Below, one piece after another: positions 23,201 through 35,744 of a stretch of DNA of 64,000 nt; positions within the stretch are counted from its first letter, which is position 1, and each line of letters starts with the position of its first letter. The stretch is taken from positions 2,673,501 through 2,737,500 of the forward strand of contig JAULJL010000029.1 of NCBI GenBank assembly GCA_030761205.1. Direction: 5' to 3'. The notes below the pieces were generated by a model, which was not told the origin of the DNA, made no database searches, and worked only from the letters and a program-made list of their open reading frames with translations. The position numbers and the translations under genes are program-made. The DNA is from Fremontodendron californicum (Eukaryota > Streptophyta > Magnoliopsida > Malvales > Malvaceae).

Positions 23201-25389
23201 CTTGTGGAAAATTAAGATGTTGTCAAGTTGGATTTTCTACCTTTGTGATTTTTTTCATTAGACAATATTTGTCCAAATTTTTTGAAATTTTTACTACTGT
23301 TTGTAGGACCTTATAGGAGTCTCTAATATTTTTATTCTGATTTTTGAGTGTTTTTATCAAAGGTTTAAGAAATGTTTTTTGGTTAAACAGTTTTTCACTA
23401 GTGTTTTGATTTTCACGAATTTTATGGTCGGTCATCCTTATTCTAAAAATTAAGCCAATTTTTTTCCATATAGTTTGACATGTCTGAGTCTCCCATAATT
23501 TTTAATATTTTTTTGAAAATTTTAAAATAGGTAAAAAAATCACGTTTTGAAACTGGTCAAAAAAGTCAGATTTGTTTTCAAGGAGAAAATAAATTTCTAT
23601 TTTGGCTAAGGCATTAAGAGAGGGCTGATTTAGAACCTTAGCTACTGCCCTAGGTTGATTTCTAAGTCATTTTAATCCTAAAATTTATTTTACAAAGGTC
23701 GGGTCAAGGGAGGTCAATCCGGGTTTTCAAAGTTAGGAAAATAATGCTTTTTGAAGGGGGGTTTTCGGCCATAGTGCTATTTTCATCCAAAACTTTCAAA
23801 ATTGTTTTCAATCCAATCACAAAGTATATTTGATTTAGAAAAATCTGATTTGATGTCTTTTCCTAAGGTAGTTGGATATCTTTTTAGGTGTACGGATGTC
23901 TTTATTTAAAGGAAAAAATACACTTTCATGCATTGCATTTTCCATGTTCATGCATATCATTGTATATGATTTTTGCTATGAATATTTCTATGGTAATTTT
24001 ATTGTTTTGATTTATATTTCATGATGTTATATTGATTGTTATATGGTTGTGAATATTTTATGTTACTCTATGCTCCTTACTTAGTCATTATTTATTTTGT
24101 CATATCATTCGGGATTTATTATGTTCATGCATTTTTTATGCATATATTATTATAATTTTATATTTTTTATCATGTCTTGTTATTAAATTATGCTATGTCA
24201 TTTAGGGCGGGTTTGGTTCGATGAATCTTTCATTACACGGCGTAATCGTACATTCCGTCATGAGATTACCACGTTTGGTTCACTAACATTCCATAAGCTC
24301 GATAATACGATATTATCTATAGTGTCAAAATTGGGTCATATTGGATGTAATGTCATACCCTCCTCTCTCGGAGGTTATGTTATATTACGCCCGTAATGTA
24401 ACATTTTTTCCACCTTTGCCCCCCATTATTAATATGATATTACCTAATACCACCATTTGTTTTAAGCCAACAAATCCTCTCCCTCTTGACCTCTCCCTTG
24501 GTGTTTGCCTCTCCCATTCGATTTTCTTCCCCTTTCTTGAGTTCGTCGGTCAATCCAGGTATGATTTTATTTCAAAATCTTCGATTTATATTATGTTATC
24601 TAGAATATATCATATTATTTAGATTATATTACGTTGTCTATATTTTACTATGTCATTTTTTACCATGCCATACATGTTCATATTCATCTTTTTAAGATGC
24701 TTTAAAAAAATATAATGATTTTAAATAAAATAAAGTTATTCTGGAGTTTAAATAGTTCATGGGTTCTCCTCCGGGTTGCCGGGGAGGATATCATCAATTA
24801 TCATTAATAACGGAATACCTTTTTTGCAAAACGAGAATGATTCGAAAGATTTTCTAAATAAATAAAAGTTTCTAAATTTTGCCGCGTTTGTCGGGGAATA
24901 TAGGAAAATGTTGAATTAATAAATTCCGGATCATTTTCAATTGAAAATGGAATTATTTTTCTTTAAATTGGGAATTATTTTGAAATGCCAAATCTAAAAT
25001 CGACTTTTTTTACTGAGACTTGAGATAATACACGATTAATAAGGTACCATTTTTATACAGGCATTTTGGGGGTGCTAATCTTTCCCCGCATGTAACCGAC
25101 TCCCGAACCCGCTTCTTTGATTCCTCTGGTTTAAAAACGCAGACTTTGAAATTCATTTTAAAAAATATTTTAATTAATTTTAAAATGTTTTACAAAACCG
25201 GTTTTAATAGGTGGCCAATCACACCTGTCCAAAAAAAATTGGTGGCGACTCCATTTCTTTTTCGAGGTCATTTTCAAACCCTCATTTTATATCAAAAAGA
25301 ATTAAGTCATCTTTTCCTCTGTTTTCCCCAATGTCACACTTAACGAATAAAGTCTCGCGATGAGACTTGTTATTTTTTAGGTTGCGACA
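20295..25389 (+). mobile_element. LTR C (5' LTR of CD)
   Basis: Starts TGTAGACACC and ends GGTTGCGACA, directly before the primer-binding site. It is 5095 bp, or about 4.7 kb without the insert at 24205-24603, matching LTR D (4705 bp). By eye, C and D differ by scattered substitutions and small indels of several percent, so insertion is not recent. C and D form a subfamily: they have CATCCTGCAGGTGGTATTC near the start and lack the CATCCAATGG paragraphs of B, F and G. Confidence 0.9.
24205..24603. mobile_element. About 0.4-kb MITE-like insert present in LTR C but not LTR D
   Basis: LTR D reads through at the matching place (about 39895), so these bases were added to C after CD inserted. The left edge GGGCGGGTTTGGTTCGATG, with CATTAC/GTAATG motifs and a second CACGTTTGGTTC, resembles plant PIF/Harbinger- or hAT-type MITE ends. 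The right part (about 24470-24560) is C/T-rich, ends TCAATCCAG/GTATG, and looks like a gene 5' exon and donor rather than a transposon end. Flanks are imperfect copies (ATGTCATTTAG and ATGTTATCTAG), so the class is unclear. Confidence 0.55.
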
Positions 25390-25392
25390 GTT

Positions 25393-25411
25393 TGGCAACT
25401 CCACTGGGGAC
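25393..25411 (+). promoter_or_regulatory. Primer-binding site of CD
   Basis: TGGCAACTCCACTGGGGAC lies three bases after LTR C. It differs by one base (A for G at the fifth position) from the site in M and F. It fits a tRNA-Arg 3' end. The neighbouring GAATCATGCCTAGAATTAGTC is also conserved in F. Confidence 0.85.
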
Positions 25412-27209
25412 ATTTAGAGAATCATGCCTAGAATTAGTCGCATGTTATTGAAAGTCTCGGTTTGTCGGTTTTTAGTTGATATTCAATTTTAATTCCCACA
25501 TTTTAAAAAAAAAAAAAAGGGATGTTCAAAAGTAATAAAATGTTTTTAAATATGTTCATATTCATTCACATGCATTTTATTATTGTTTTCTAGTTATTTA
25601 ATGTTGTATATTACTATTGAATTCTTGTTGGTTAATGCGTTACACTATTCTTGATCTTTGTTCAATAAATTGCCGGGGTATCTAGGATAAAGGTTGTAGA
25701 ATAGATGGTGAAAGGTTTGTTCATTCCTCCTCACACACTACACTACACGTGCATTTGCATTTGCATAACATGAGCTCTATATCCGAGTTCCGTCCCTTTA
25801 AGTGGAAGTAAAGTACCTATGCTTCATGTGGCAATAGCCTCCGCATAAGCTAGCGAAACACTTTCGGAGTATCAGATTACCTACGCTTCGTGTGGCAATA
25901 GCATCTGCATAAGCCGGGGAAATGAACTCTAGCGAATTGAACCCGCCTTAATCGGGGTGCCTTACTAGCCTTCACATGTGACAGTGAGGAATAATTCAGG
26001 GCCTTTAGAACTAATTCACCCTCATATAGTGAACTTAGGCGAAGCCATGTCAGATTTCCATTAGATGCACTGAAGCTAGGAGCACATGGAGGAACACTTC
26101 TAACCTTTTGCTATTTATTTTACAATTCGCATAAACAGGGCAAGGATGAACGTACATCGCTCGTAGGAAATTTGAATTTCCACCCTAAAGGCATTGTGAT
26201 GCCTAAATAAATAGATACTGTTGGGGCAAGTGTTCACTAACTTTTTGAAATTGATAATATAAAAATTCTTTTTCAAGCATTTTGCACATTTCATGCATAT
26301 GTGAATAGAGCATGTACATTTATGGTTGTATTTTTTATCTCATTCTTCGCAATAAATGGATGGTGATAATACTCTCATTTGATGATTTCATAAGCATTCA
26401 TTGATTGAATAAGAATTGTAGACCGGTAGTGTTGAATGAACATTTGGACATTGTATCATAGTAAGATCCACTACCCCGAAATTCATTTGAAAAATAATAT
26501 GCTGATTTTTGTGGAGGAAACATGTTTCAAAAAAAAAATCATAGATTAAGTTTGGAGGCAAATCTTGCATAATGAGATTTTTGAATAATCAAGATTTGAT
26601 CTCACCAATTTCGTGTAATCACTAATTAATTTCTTTGTATATATCTTTGTGTTAATTCATTTATTTTTTACATGTATCATTTTGACATCATGTTACAATC
26701 TTAACATGCATGGTCATTCATTGTAGAATACATTTGAGACATTCATGGTCATTCTTTGTATATACCCTTGTGTTAATTTATGAATTCTTTACATCATGTT
26801 ATAGTCATAATATGCATGCTCATTCATTGTAGAAAACATTTATGACATGCATGGTCATTATCTGTATATACCCATGTATCAGTTTATTCATCCTTTACAT
26901 GCATCATGTTGGCATCAGGTCGTATTCATAACAAACATTTCTCTGTATATTTCTGGCATTGTGTTGCATTTATAACATACATGGTCAGCATATTTTCTTT
27001 ATAAATATCCATGCATTAATTTATTTATTCTTTACATATATCATATGGGTATCATATTGCATTCATGGCATTCATGGCTTATTCATCATGAAATACATTT
27101 GGAGGGATAAAATGGAAGTTGGCTTGGCTTTAAGAGTCTTTGAAAGAATTTCCATTTCAAATCAGAGATATAAGAAGTACTAAGTACCTTTTTAATATCG
27201 GCTAGAGCT
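25412..27209 (+). other. Leader of CD
   Basis: No convincing coding is present. A conserved piece (25680-26130) contains a short duplication (CTTCATGTGGCAATAGCCTC and CTTCGTGTGGCAATAGCATC, about 75 bp apart) and matches the M and F leaders. At 26640-27060 there are about four diverged, roughly 95-105-bp repeats with CATGCATGGTCATTCATTG and a TTTACATGCATCATGTTGGC motif. F has similar copies on both sides of its extra gag-like region (about 53930-54190 and 55490-55930), so CD seems to have lost that region by deletion between repeats. Confidence 0.65.
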
Positions 27210-28633
27210 ATGCAGAATGAACATGCTGCCCGAACGGAAAGAATGGAAATGGCATAGGAAGAATTGTGAGAACAGTTGGCAAAATCTCAAGCAGAATCGA
27301 GAGATCAGATGACTAAATTGATGGAGCTGGTATTCGCCGCAGTCAAGGGAAAGGGATACATTGGAAACTTGGTCGCTAAAGAAGGTTTAGAGACACAAAA
27401 AGGTCAGATTGAAGTCATGATCTTGGATGGCCAAAACACAGTTAATCCCACCAACATCCTGAACTTAGATGATCCAGCTGAACAGGAAAAGTTGAAAATG
27501 GTTGAGTCGAATGAGGCTGAGTCAGTAGATTCCCGAATGAAGTATCAACTGTTAGAGGAAAGGCTTTGGACAGTAGAAAGTACATATGCATTTGGGAGTG
27601 TAGAAGCAAAAGAACGTTGCTTAAACCCCGATTTAGTCCTTCCTCCTAAATTCAAGATTCCCAATTTTGAGAAATATGATAGGACAACTAACCCGTCAGC
27701 CCACATCACTATGTTTTGCCGAAAGATGTCGGGCCATACAAATAATGATAAACTTTTGATCTACTGTTTTTGGGATAGCCTCAGCGGGTCCGCGGTTAGG
27801 TGGTATAATTAGTTGAGCAAGGATCGGATTCACTCATGGATTGATTTGGCTAATGCATTTTTGAGTCAATACAAGCATGTGATTGATATGGTGCCTGATT
27901 GTCTCACTTTGTAAAATATGGAGAAAAAGGTTAATAAGAGCTTCAAAGAGTATGCCAGAGGAGGAGGAACATGGCCACCCAAGTACGACCGCCTCTGATC
28001 CAGAAGGAAACTACTTTCCTTTTTATAAACACACTGCAGGCCCCGTACTATGATAGACTTGTCGGCAATGCCATGAAGAATTTTTCGAACATGGTAATCT
28101 CCAGGGAAATTATTGAAAATACTATCAAGGCTGAGAAACTCGAAGGAGGTAAAATATCCAATGCCGAGAGAAATAAGGCTTCCAAAAAGAAAGAGGAAGA
28201 TACCCAAGTCGTGGAAGGCTTATTCTATCCTGCCCTGAAAAACGTCTCTCAAGGTTCTTATCTTTACCAACCAATGCCTGCAACTGTGCCAGCATTTATA
28301 TCTGTTTATCAATCAAACACCCATGGGAATAATCGAAGAGGGCATAAAAAGCGAGAAAGGAATTAGGTTGACCCGATTCTTGTGTCATACAGTGAGCTAC
28401 TACCTCTACTCATCCAGAATCACCTTGTGACACCCATGCAATTAGAGCCTATGAAGCCCCCTTATCCGGGCTGGTATGATGCTAATGAGTGTTGCGATTA
28501 TCATTCTGGCAATCAAGGCCATTCAACGGAAAACTGCCCTGCTTTGAAGTACAAGGTCAGGGATCTCAACAAGGGTGGTTCGATAAATTTTGAAGATGGG
28601 AAAGTCAAGTGTCACAACAAAAATTGTGCATAA
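27210..28633 (+). pseudogene. gag: gag of CD (degenerate)
   Basis: Gag-type particle protein, related to the F gag at 56046 by position and sequence. The start at 27210 reads MQNEHAARTERMEMA, then two stops follow within 20 codons. Beyond them come coiled coil (AKSQAESRDQMTKLMEL), an acidic linker (NLDDPAEQEKLKMVE), and the capsid-like core (PNFEKYDRTTNPSAHITMF, DSLSGSAVRWYN followed by a stop). More stops and a frameshift near 27960 follow, then FLFINTLQAPYYDRLVGNA. The C-terminus has SYSELLPLLIQNHLVTP, PPYPGWYDANE and the knuckle CDYHSGNQGHSTENC (28493-28537), and ends in a stop at 28631-28633. No protease or RT follows. Several stops and one or more frameshifts rule out function. Confidence 0.9.
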
Positions 28634-31170
28634 TCATATTAGGATTTTTGATGCATGTAGTTCTATACACTTTGATGATGAAAGCATTTGTCTCATGTTG
28701 AAATCTACATGAAATAAATAAATTTTGATTTTAAATATTTTGTGTTCATTATATTTTAGCACTCATTTGAATTTGCTAAAAAACAAATGAAACTTTAAGA
28801 AAATTTGTGGTAAGCAATAATAAGGAGTTTTCATATTAAGTAATGAACAATCTCGAGAATATTGATGATCATTGTGAGAAATGACCCAATACCTTCCCCC
28901 TCTCTTTTGGGCTTTCCTATGCCTAAACCTTTTGAATCGAGATCACTTGAAAGACTTCATGCTTCAAGGAATATGAATAATTGAACTTCATAAACCATTG
29001 TCATTGCAAAGATGTAGATCCTAGTTTAGGCTATGAGCAAAGGAATGAAATATTTGAAAATTTTTCGAACTTCTTGGAAACTCGAACAAATGAGACATTC
29101 TTTCAAGAATCTAAATCATGGTAATTTGGTGTGTGTCAAGAATGTGCCAAAACCATTCATATCCTTTCCAAATAAACATAAAACACCAATTGCCCAAACA
29201 TCACTTCATGATTGACACCTCGGGACACCATGACTAAACCAGATTATCCTATTTTGGGCCATATTCTATTCGTCTCTTCAAAGAACCCCAGATTGAAACT
29301 CAGCCTTCTCAATGTAAACCTAGACTTGCGATGTTTTTCGTAATGATACAAATTCTCATGGTTACTCAAATTGGGGCATCATATGTGGAAATGTTGGATA
29401 CATGGTGAATAAGGATGAATTAATGCATGAATCATTGGGGGCATGCGGGGAAAAAAAGAAGAAAGAAAAAAGAAAAATTGTGATATCATGCATATGAGAA
29501 TTCGGATGATTCCAAAGTGAAAAATGAAATTCTGATTGTCTATTCCCCCTGGGGATTGCTTTTCAATGAGAATATTCGTGCTTGATATGATGAATGACCA
29601 TCTTTCATATCCCTTTCACAAAAAGAAATTATCCTTGGTCACCCCTTTTAAGCCGAAAAATTCTTTCTCCTTTGAACCCTGACCAAGGATCACCCTCTAC
29701 ATTGGGGGGCAAATGCAAGGAAAGATCTTCTCAAAGATCATTAAGAAATGAGTCCTAGCTCGAAGACAGATACAAAAGAAAATTGAGCTCCTAAATGAAT
29801 ACGGGCTCACTCTGTCGGAAGGAAAAGGAAAAGATGGCGAAATGGAAGCCAAGAACAAAACAAAAGAAATGGAAAAAGAAAACACAAAAAAAAAAAGTGT
29901 GGCAAATGAAAGCCAAAAGCAAAGAAGAAAAGGAGCAAAGTCAAAAAAAAAAAAAGGAAAGGAAAGTCTAAAGGGGACAAATGCTTCAAAGGGAATCCTT
30001 TTCAAGAAATGATCCTTGATCTGATTACCCTCAAACACATATTTTGGGCCTATATATCCTTTCTTTCTGAACCCCGAGCCATGACCTACTTTACGTGCTT
30101 TAGAAGTCCATTTTGATCAAGCATGAATATTCAACTTGAAGGGTTTTTCCTCACATTTTATCCCATCTCATCGAATTATCATTTCACTAAGGAAGAATTT
30201 AGAATTCTCAAACGCATGATGGAACAATAAAAAAGAAAGAAAATGGAAAGAATGGGACTTTAGGGCAAAAACCCAAAAATGGGCGGTCTAGAGTAAAATG
30301 GGAATTTTCGACGCCATCTATGTTAGTGCCGATGCCACAAAAGAGAAGATCATCTTGAAGAAATCAAGGGACATCTAGGAATTCCTGAACCTCCTAAATT
30401 GTTAACTCTCATTTGGAGGATTGATTTAAAAAATGAAAACTTTTTTCCCTCCAAGATGAAACTTTCCAATTAAAACATCTCGGCCAATCTTGACGCTTGT
30501 CAAAATGCTTTGATATGGAAACTAAAAGAATGTTGAATTTGTTTGGTTCTCAATGAATTCATGATTTATAAAATCTGTTCCATTTGTGAGCCTAGAAGGG
30601 GACATACATTTTTCTTGTGAAGTTTTCTTCGATCAACCAAAATCCTGTTGTATTAAGCCTTTCAATTCAAGTTGAAAAACCAAAATTGACATTCAGAAAA
30701 TTTCTAATAGTGATCATCAGTCTTCAAGAGATTCGTACATCACACACTGTGGGGTTAATATTTTTGACTCATAAGTTTTCATTAAATTCTTTCTAGAATG
30801 GGAAAATAAGTAAAAATATTTTTGAAATAACCATTTTTGATGTTGACATGAGAGAAGGGCTTTCTAACCCAAAGGTGTGGAACTACTAAGGTTGACCTTG
30901 ACTTCCAGATATGAGAAAAGGAAATTGAACTCGGCAAATAGATTTCTGTCAATAAGAGTTTGAGAACTGTTGGGGCAAAGAGATAGCTAAGGATTGAAAA
31001 GGAAATGATCTCTTATGGGGCACGAGGGTTCAAGATGTATTCTGATTTGATGAGGAAAAATGAATTGGAAAGGCTATGCCAAAGTCTAGAAAAACGATCG
31101 GGGGCATTTGCATTACTCATGAACACTCATCTCTTTATTGAGCTTTGCATATGCACAGTCATTCATGGAT
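28634..31170 (+). other. Non-coding post-gag region of CD
   Basis: No RT, integrase or other conserved protein motif is seen in any frame. The stretch is shared with F (57465-59890) and, in reverse, with Q (about 45680-46960), so it is a conserved part of the family. A purine-rich section at 29740-30000 gives long pyrimidine-encoded Phe/Leu/Ser frames on the minus strand, which are not genes. The text CTCTTATGGGGCACGAGGGTTC near 31003 is a landmark shared with Q. Confidence 0.7.
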
Positions 31171-31310
31171 TATCACATCCCAAGTTCGGGAGTGTGATCG
31201 GCCAGAGACAAGTATATGGCCTTTTCTCCGAAGCCTTAACCATTCATCTACCTAACGAAATTCCGGCATGACCTCGCCCAATATGGGGGTTACCGAACCT
31301 GCAAAACATG

Positions 31311-31331
31311 CATAATAATAATAATAATAAC
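31311..31331. repeat. ATA/AAT microsatellite
   Basis: About seven tandem ATA trinucleotides lie within the solo LTR. No function is implied. Confidence 0.9.
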
Positions 31332-31794
31332 ACATGACATCCTAGTTAGGACACCTCAAACTAGGGAGTAACCAAGATACCCTGCAGCAAACGCGTAAAG
31401 TGAAGCATAAAGTACATATATGTATACAATGCCAAAAATGTAAACAACTATCTCTGTCTTCGACCGGATAACTGCATGACACATAATACAACATACTTAG
31501 ACAAAAAAACATATGACACCCCTAGGTGATTGTGCACGGATCCTCCATCAAGCAACGGACCACCTCCTCAAAACGGTATATCATGCTCACCGACTATCGG
31601 TCATGAGCAAGCTAGCGGGGTGGATGAGGGACCGGGTCGATCAATATCTGAAAAAGAAAAATAACTAAAGGGTGCGTCATAAGGACTCAGTGAGCAAACG
31701 CAGAATTAGTAAAGTCTATAGAAAAAACTCGCAAGTCATATTAACTAATATCACCTTGATGTTCCTATCCAACATCACAAACAACTATAACATC

Positions 31795-32008
31795 CGGTAG
31801 GGTTTGTAGACTCCTACAAATTGATAGGGCTCGAAAGCTCCTAAAAATCGGTAGGGCACAATGGCAGACTACAAATACGGTAGGGCACAATGGCAACCAA
31901 CAAATTTGGTTGGGCACAATGGCAGCCTACAAATTTGGTAGGGCACAATCGCAGCCTACAAATTCGGTAGGGCACAATGGCAGCCTACAAATCTGGTAGG
32001 GCATAACA
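31795..32008. repeat. About 30-bp tandem repeat within the solo LTR
   Basis: About seven copies of a unit like GGTAGGGCACAATGGCAGCC followed by TACAAATTC occur, the last five the most regular. It is absent from the host element. It appears to be part of the LTR itself. Confidence 0.85.
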
Positions 32009-33939
32009 TTACAATAAACATGCAGCACATAACATTTAAATAAGCATACAAGTGAGGAAACAATGTGGCGCCATAGAGTCGACCACTCATGCGTGAATCC
32101 CAAATTTTTACATAATCATCACTTGTCCATTCCTTAGACTTTTTTTTTATGTTTTTACGAGAATTCAATACCATAAGGTAATTCTATGTCATGCACACTA
32201 CTATTTACCAACTCAAGTGCATTATAATCTATCACCAATATATTCATACAATCACAGCCAGTATGTCATAACATAATCTAACGATCCTACGTCTATCGCT
32301 ACACGTTTACTCGCTATGCGCTAAGCGGGAGAAATTGGATCCTCGTGCTCCGGAGTTCTTCCAACCACAGACTTAGCTAATCCGCGCTCTTAGCACATAA
32401 ACAGTCATTTCATAAATATTTTATAATTTAGAAGCATTCACACTATCCAAAATTGTAGCTAATTAGCTACTATCAGAAATTTTATAGCTTAGTTATTTAA
32501 GCTTTATAATTTTTACACCAAGCTCGGATAGAAATCCGGAGCAACGATCAACTAGAAAGTTGCTCCCCCTAAGCCTAGCAAAGCTAACGGTGGCCTCAGA
32601 TGGTGGTGAAAGTGGCGGCACAAGGTGGTTGGCCACCAAGGTATATTCGATCAAGCTTGGATATCTGTCTCCAAGCCACTTTTTCAATTAACCAACCCTA
32701 AATAATGGATATAGAGGTTGATTTAGGACTACACATGGTGGTGGTTTAAGGTGATGAGTATGTTGGAAACCACCTAAGGCAAAAATGGCCATAAAAAGAA
32801 ACTCATAGTTTCTCTTGGTTTCTTGAAAATCTAACACCAAATAAGTGATCCTTACCTTCTAGATAGTGAGAATATGTATTTTGTTGGCTTGGTGATAAGT
32901 AGAAATCAAGAGATCAAGCTTCTAAGCTTTTGGTTATGGAGTTTTCTTCACTTGGTTAGGTTTTCTCAAGGTTGAAGAAGAAGAAAACCCTTAAGGCATA
33001 AGAATGAGGCTCATGGCTGATAAGGGGTTTCATGGCTGCATTTTTATGGCCATTATCGAAGCCAAATGTCAAAAAATAAGCCTATAGCCTATTTTTTGTC
33101 TTTTAGTGCCTAAGCGGGGCCCCCATGAAATTTTTACGTTTGGAAGCTCATTTTTCACTTTTATTGGCACTGATGTGTTTAAAATATCATTTTTACACTA
33201 GTATGCAAGTTTTCGTAATATTTTGATATCCCGAGCATCAAATTCGTGCCCCGAACCTTTTACGGGTCAACATTTTGACTTTTTTGGTTTTAGCTCCGAT
33301 TCTCATTCTGATTTCACCAATAGCATTCTAACATCATTTTATGTCTATATGAATCCATTTATTCACTTAAAACCTTTTTCGGACCTTCCCGGGACCAGCT
33401 CTCGATTTTCACTCTTTTAAGCTAATTAAGCGCGTACCCGATTTTGACTTAATTTTTGAGTTTTAAAAAAAATGTCAAAAGCATCATATTGAGATCCTCT
33501 ATGATCATGGAGTCTATTAGTTCCATATTCGAACAAAAAATAAAAATTTGGGTAAAATGACCAAAATACCCCTAATTCATATTTTATTGATTTTGTGCCA
33601 ATTAGATTTTTCAATAATCTTGATCAGTAATATATCATATTTTAACACTATGTGAAGTTAAAATACCAAATTTTATTGGCTTTACGTTGTCCCGTTTGTG
33701 ATTTCTGACTCATGGTAAATTTAAGGATAAATCTCTCTCATAGCCGATTAAACCCCTTACTCTAAACATTATTAATATAATAATAAGACTATATGGTAGT
33801 GTGCTTTGTCTACAAGCATACATAAACTTGATCCACTGTCCACTGTCTATGAATCATTTAAAGAGACCCGAGTTGATCTCTGTCTTACGAGGGTTTTACA
33901 TAGATATTTGCATTGGCACTATTCCATAAGCATCTGTAT

Positions 33940-34905
33940 TTTACCCTTCACGGATATTTGCATTTGCGTCATCTCAAGCAATTTCATCATTTCTAGGATC
34001 ATTGCATCTTTATTATTGTGTGGTAACTGCAGTTACACCATTCATGGACCACTTACATGAACACGATTCGTAGGGGCATCTGCATCTTTTCATGAAGCAT
34101 TTGCACATTGTCAATCATTTGCATTTGCACCAAGAAGCATTTGCATCTTATTCAATCTCTGCATCTGCACCAAGAAGCATTTGCATCAATCCAAGTCATT
34201 TTCATTTGCATCATGAAGCATTTGCATCTTATTCAACATCTGCATCTGCACCAAGAAGCATTTGTACATTGTCAATCATTTGCATTTGCACCAAGAAGCA
34301 TTTGCATCTTATTCAATATCTGCATCTGCACCAAGAAGCATTTGCATCAATCTAAGCCATTTGTATTTTCATCATGAAGCATTTGCATCTTATCTCTGTA
34401 TCTGCATCAAGAAACATTGCATTAATCCAAGACATTTGCATTGGCATCATGAAGCATCTGCACCAAGAAGCATTTGTATCAACCTAAGCCATTTGCACCA
34501 TGAAGCATCTGCATCTGCACCAAGAAGCATTTGCATCAATCGAAGTCATTTGCATTTGCATCATGAAGCATTTGCATCTTATTCAACATTTGCATCTGCA
34601 CCAAGAAGCATTTGCATCAATCCAAGTCATTTGCATTTGCACCATGAAGCATTTGCATCTTATCTCTACATTTGCACCATGAAGCATTTGCATCAATCCA
34701 AGTCATTTGCATTTGTACTATGAAGCATTTGCATCTTATCTCTGCATTTTCACCAAGAAGTATTTGCATTAATCCAAGACATTTGCATCTGCACCAAGAA
34801 GCATTTGCATCAATCCAAGCCATTTACATTTGCACCATGAAGCATGTGCATCTTGTTGAAAACATTTGCATCTACAATATGAAGTATTTGCATCCTCTCT
34901 CAAAG
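33940..34905 (+). repeat. GCATTTGCATC minisatellite in the 3' internal region of CD
   Basis: Roughly 40-bp units, such as AAGAAGCATTTGCATCTTAT and CTGCATCTGCACC, alternate with CAATCCAAGTCATTTGCATT. The core is GCATTTGCATC, which contains the octamer ATTTGCAT. Open frames across it in all phases (His/Leu/Ala-rich) are repeat artefacts. F has a shorter array at 59905-60260, and Q has it in reverse at 44880-45670. Confidence 0.9.
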
Positions 34906-34924
34906 CTTTCAGGTATAATTTTAC

Positions 34925-35700
34925 AATTTTAAAAGTGAACAAGTCTTTGGTGGTGATAGCTGAAGCTTCTGGAGGAGATATCCAGAATTTTACAAATGAG
35001 CAAGTCTTCGGTGGTGATAGCTGAAGCCTCTGGGTGGAGATATCTAGAGTTTTACAGTTTTAAAAATGATCATGTCTTCGGTGGTGATAGTTGAAGCCTC
35101 TGCTGGAGATATCCAGAGTTTTACAGTTTTAAAAATGAGCATGTCTTCGGTGGTGATAGCTGAAGCTTCTGCAGGAGATATCCAGAATTTTATAAAATTT
35201 AAAAGTGAGCAAGTCTTCAGTGGTGATAGCTGAAGCTTTTGAAGGAGATATCCAAAATTTTACAAAATTTAAAAGTAAGCAAGTCTTCGGTGGTGATAGT
35301 TGAAGCTTCTAGAGGAGATATCCAGAATTTTAGAAATTTTAAAAGTGAGAAAGTCTTCGGTGGTGATAGCTGAAGCTTCTGGAAGAGATATCTAGAATTT
35401 TACAAAATTTAAAAAGTGCGCAAGTCTTCGGTGGTGATAGCTGAAGCTTCTGGAGGAGATATCCAAAATTTTACAAATTTTAAACAGTGAGCAAGTCTTC
35501 AGTGGTGATAACTGAATCCTCTAGTGGAGATATCCAGAGTTTTATAGTTTTAAAAATAAGCAAGTCTTTGGTGGTGATAGCCGAAGCCTCTGGTGGAGAT
35601 ATCTAGAATTTTACAATTTTAAAAATGAGCAAGTCTTTGGTGGTGATAGCCGAAGCTTCTAGAGGAGATACCCAAAATTTTAAACACAGTTGAACTCAAG
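34925..35700 (+). repeat. 70-bp minisatellite, 11 copies, before the 3' LTR of CD
   Basis: Units contain CAAGTCTTCGGTGGTGATAG, CTGAAGCTTCTGGAGGAGAT and ATCCAGAATTTTACAA. Starts at about 34941, 35002, 35072, 35141, 35211, 35281, 35351, 35422, 35493, 35562 and 35631 give a very regular 70-bp period (one of 61). This array is not seen elsewhere in the window; in P0 and F the same slot holds CCTCCGGGCACC-type repeats. Confidence 0.92.
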
Positions 35701-35744
35701 ATAGGATAAGACCCCGAGACCACCGTCGAGGTATTTTCTTCTTT

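Larger units (their letters stand above)
31171..33900 (-). mobile_element. Solo LTR of an unrelated family inside CD, probably Tekay/Del-like
   Basis: Comparison with Q shows CD sequence interrupted between ...CATTCATGGAT and TAGATATTTGC. The insert is 2730 bp with near-perfect 5-bp flanks TGGAT (31166-31170) and TAGAT (33901-33905). On the minus strand it starts TGTAAAACCCTCGTAAG and ends AACTTGGGATGTGATA, close to the TG...CA ends of plant Tekay/Del LTRs, with the final CA changed to TA. A GGGGTATTTTGGTCATTTT-type stretch lies in its 5' part. No primer-binding site or coding sequence is present. The family name is inference; a solo LTR is well supported. Confidence 0.75.

Noticed and set aside
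29697..30038. Phe/Leu-rich minus-strand frame resembling a membrane protein
   Set aside because: It is the complement of a purine-rich non-coding stretch; the F and Q copies break it.
34092..34932. Several overlapping His/Leu/Ala-rich frames on both strands
   Set aside because: They are translations of the GCATTTGCATC array with no non-repeat domain.
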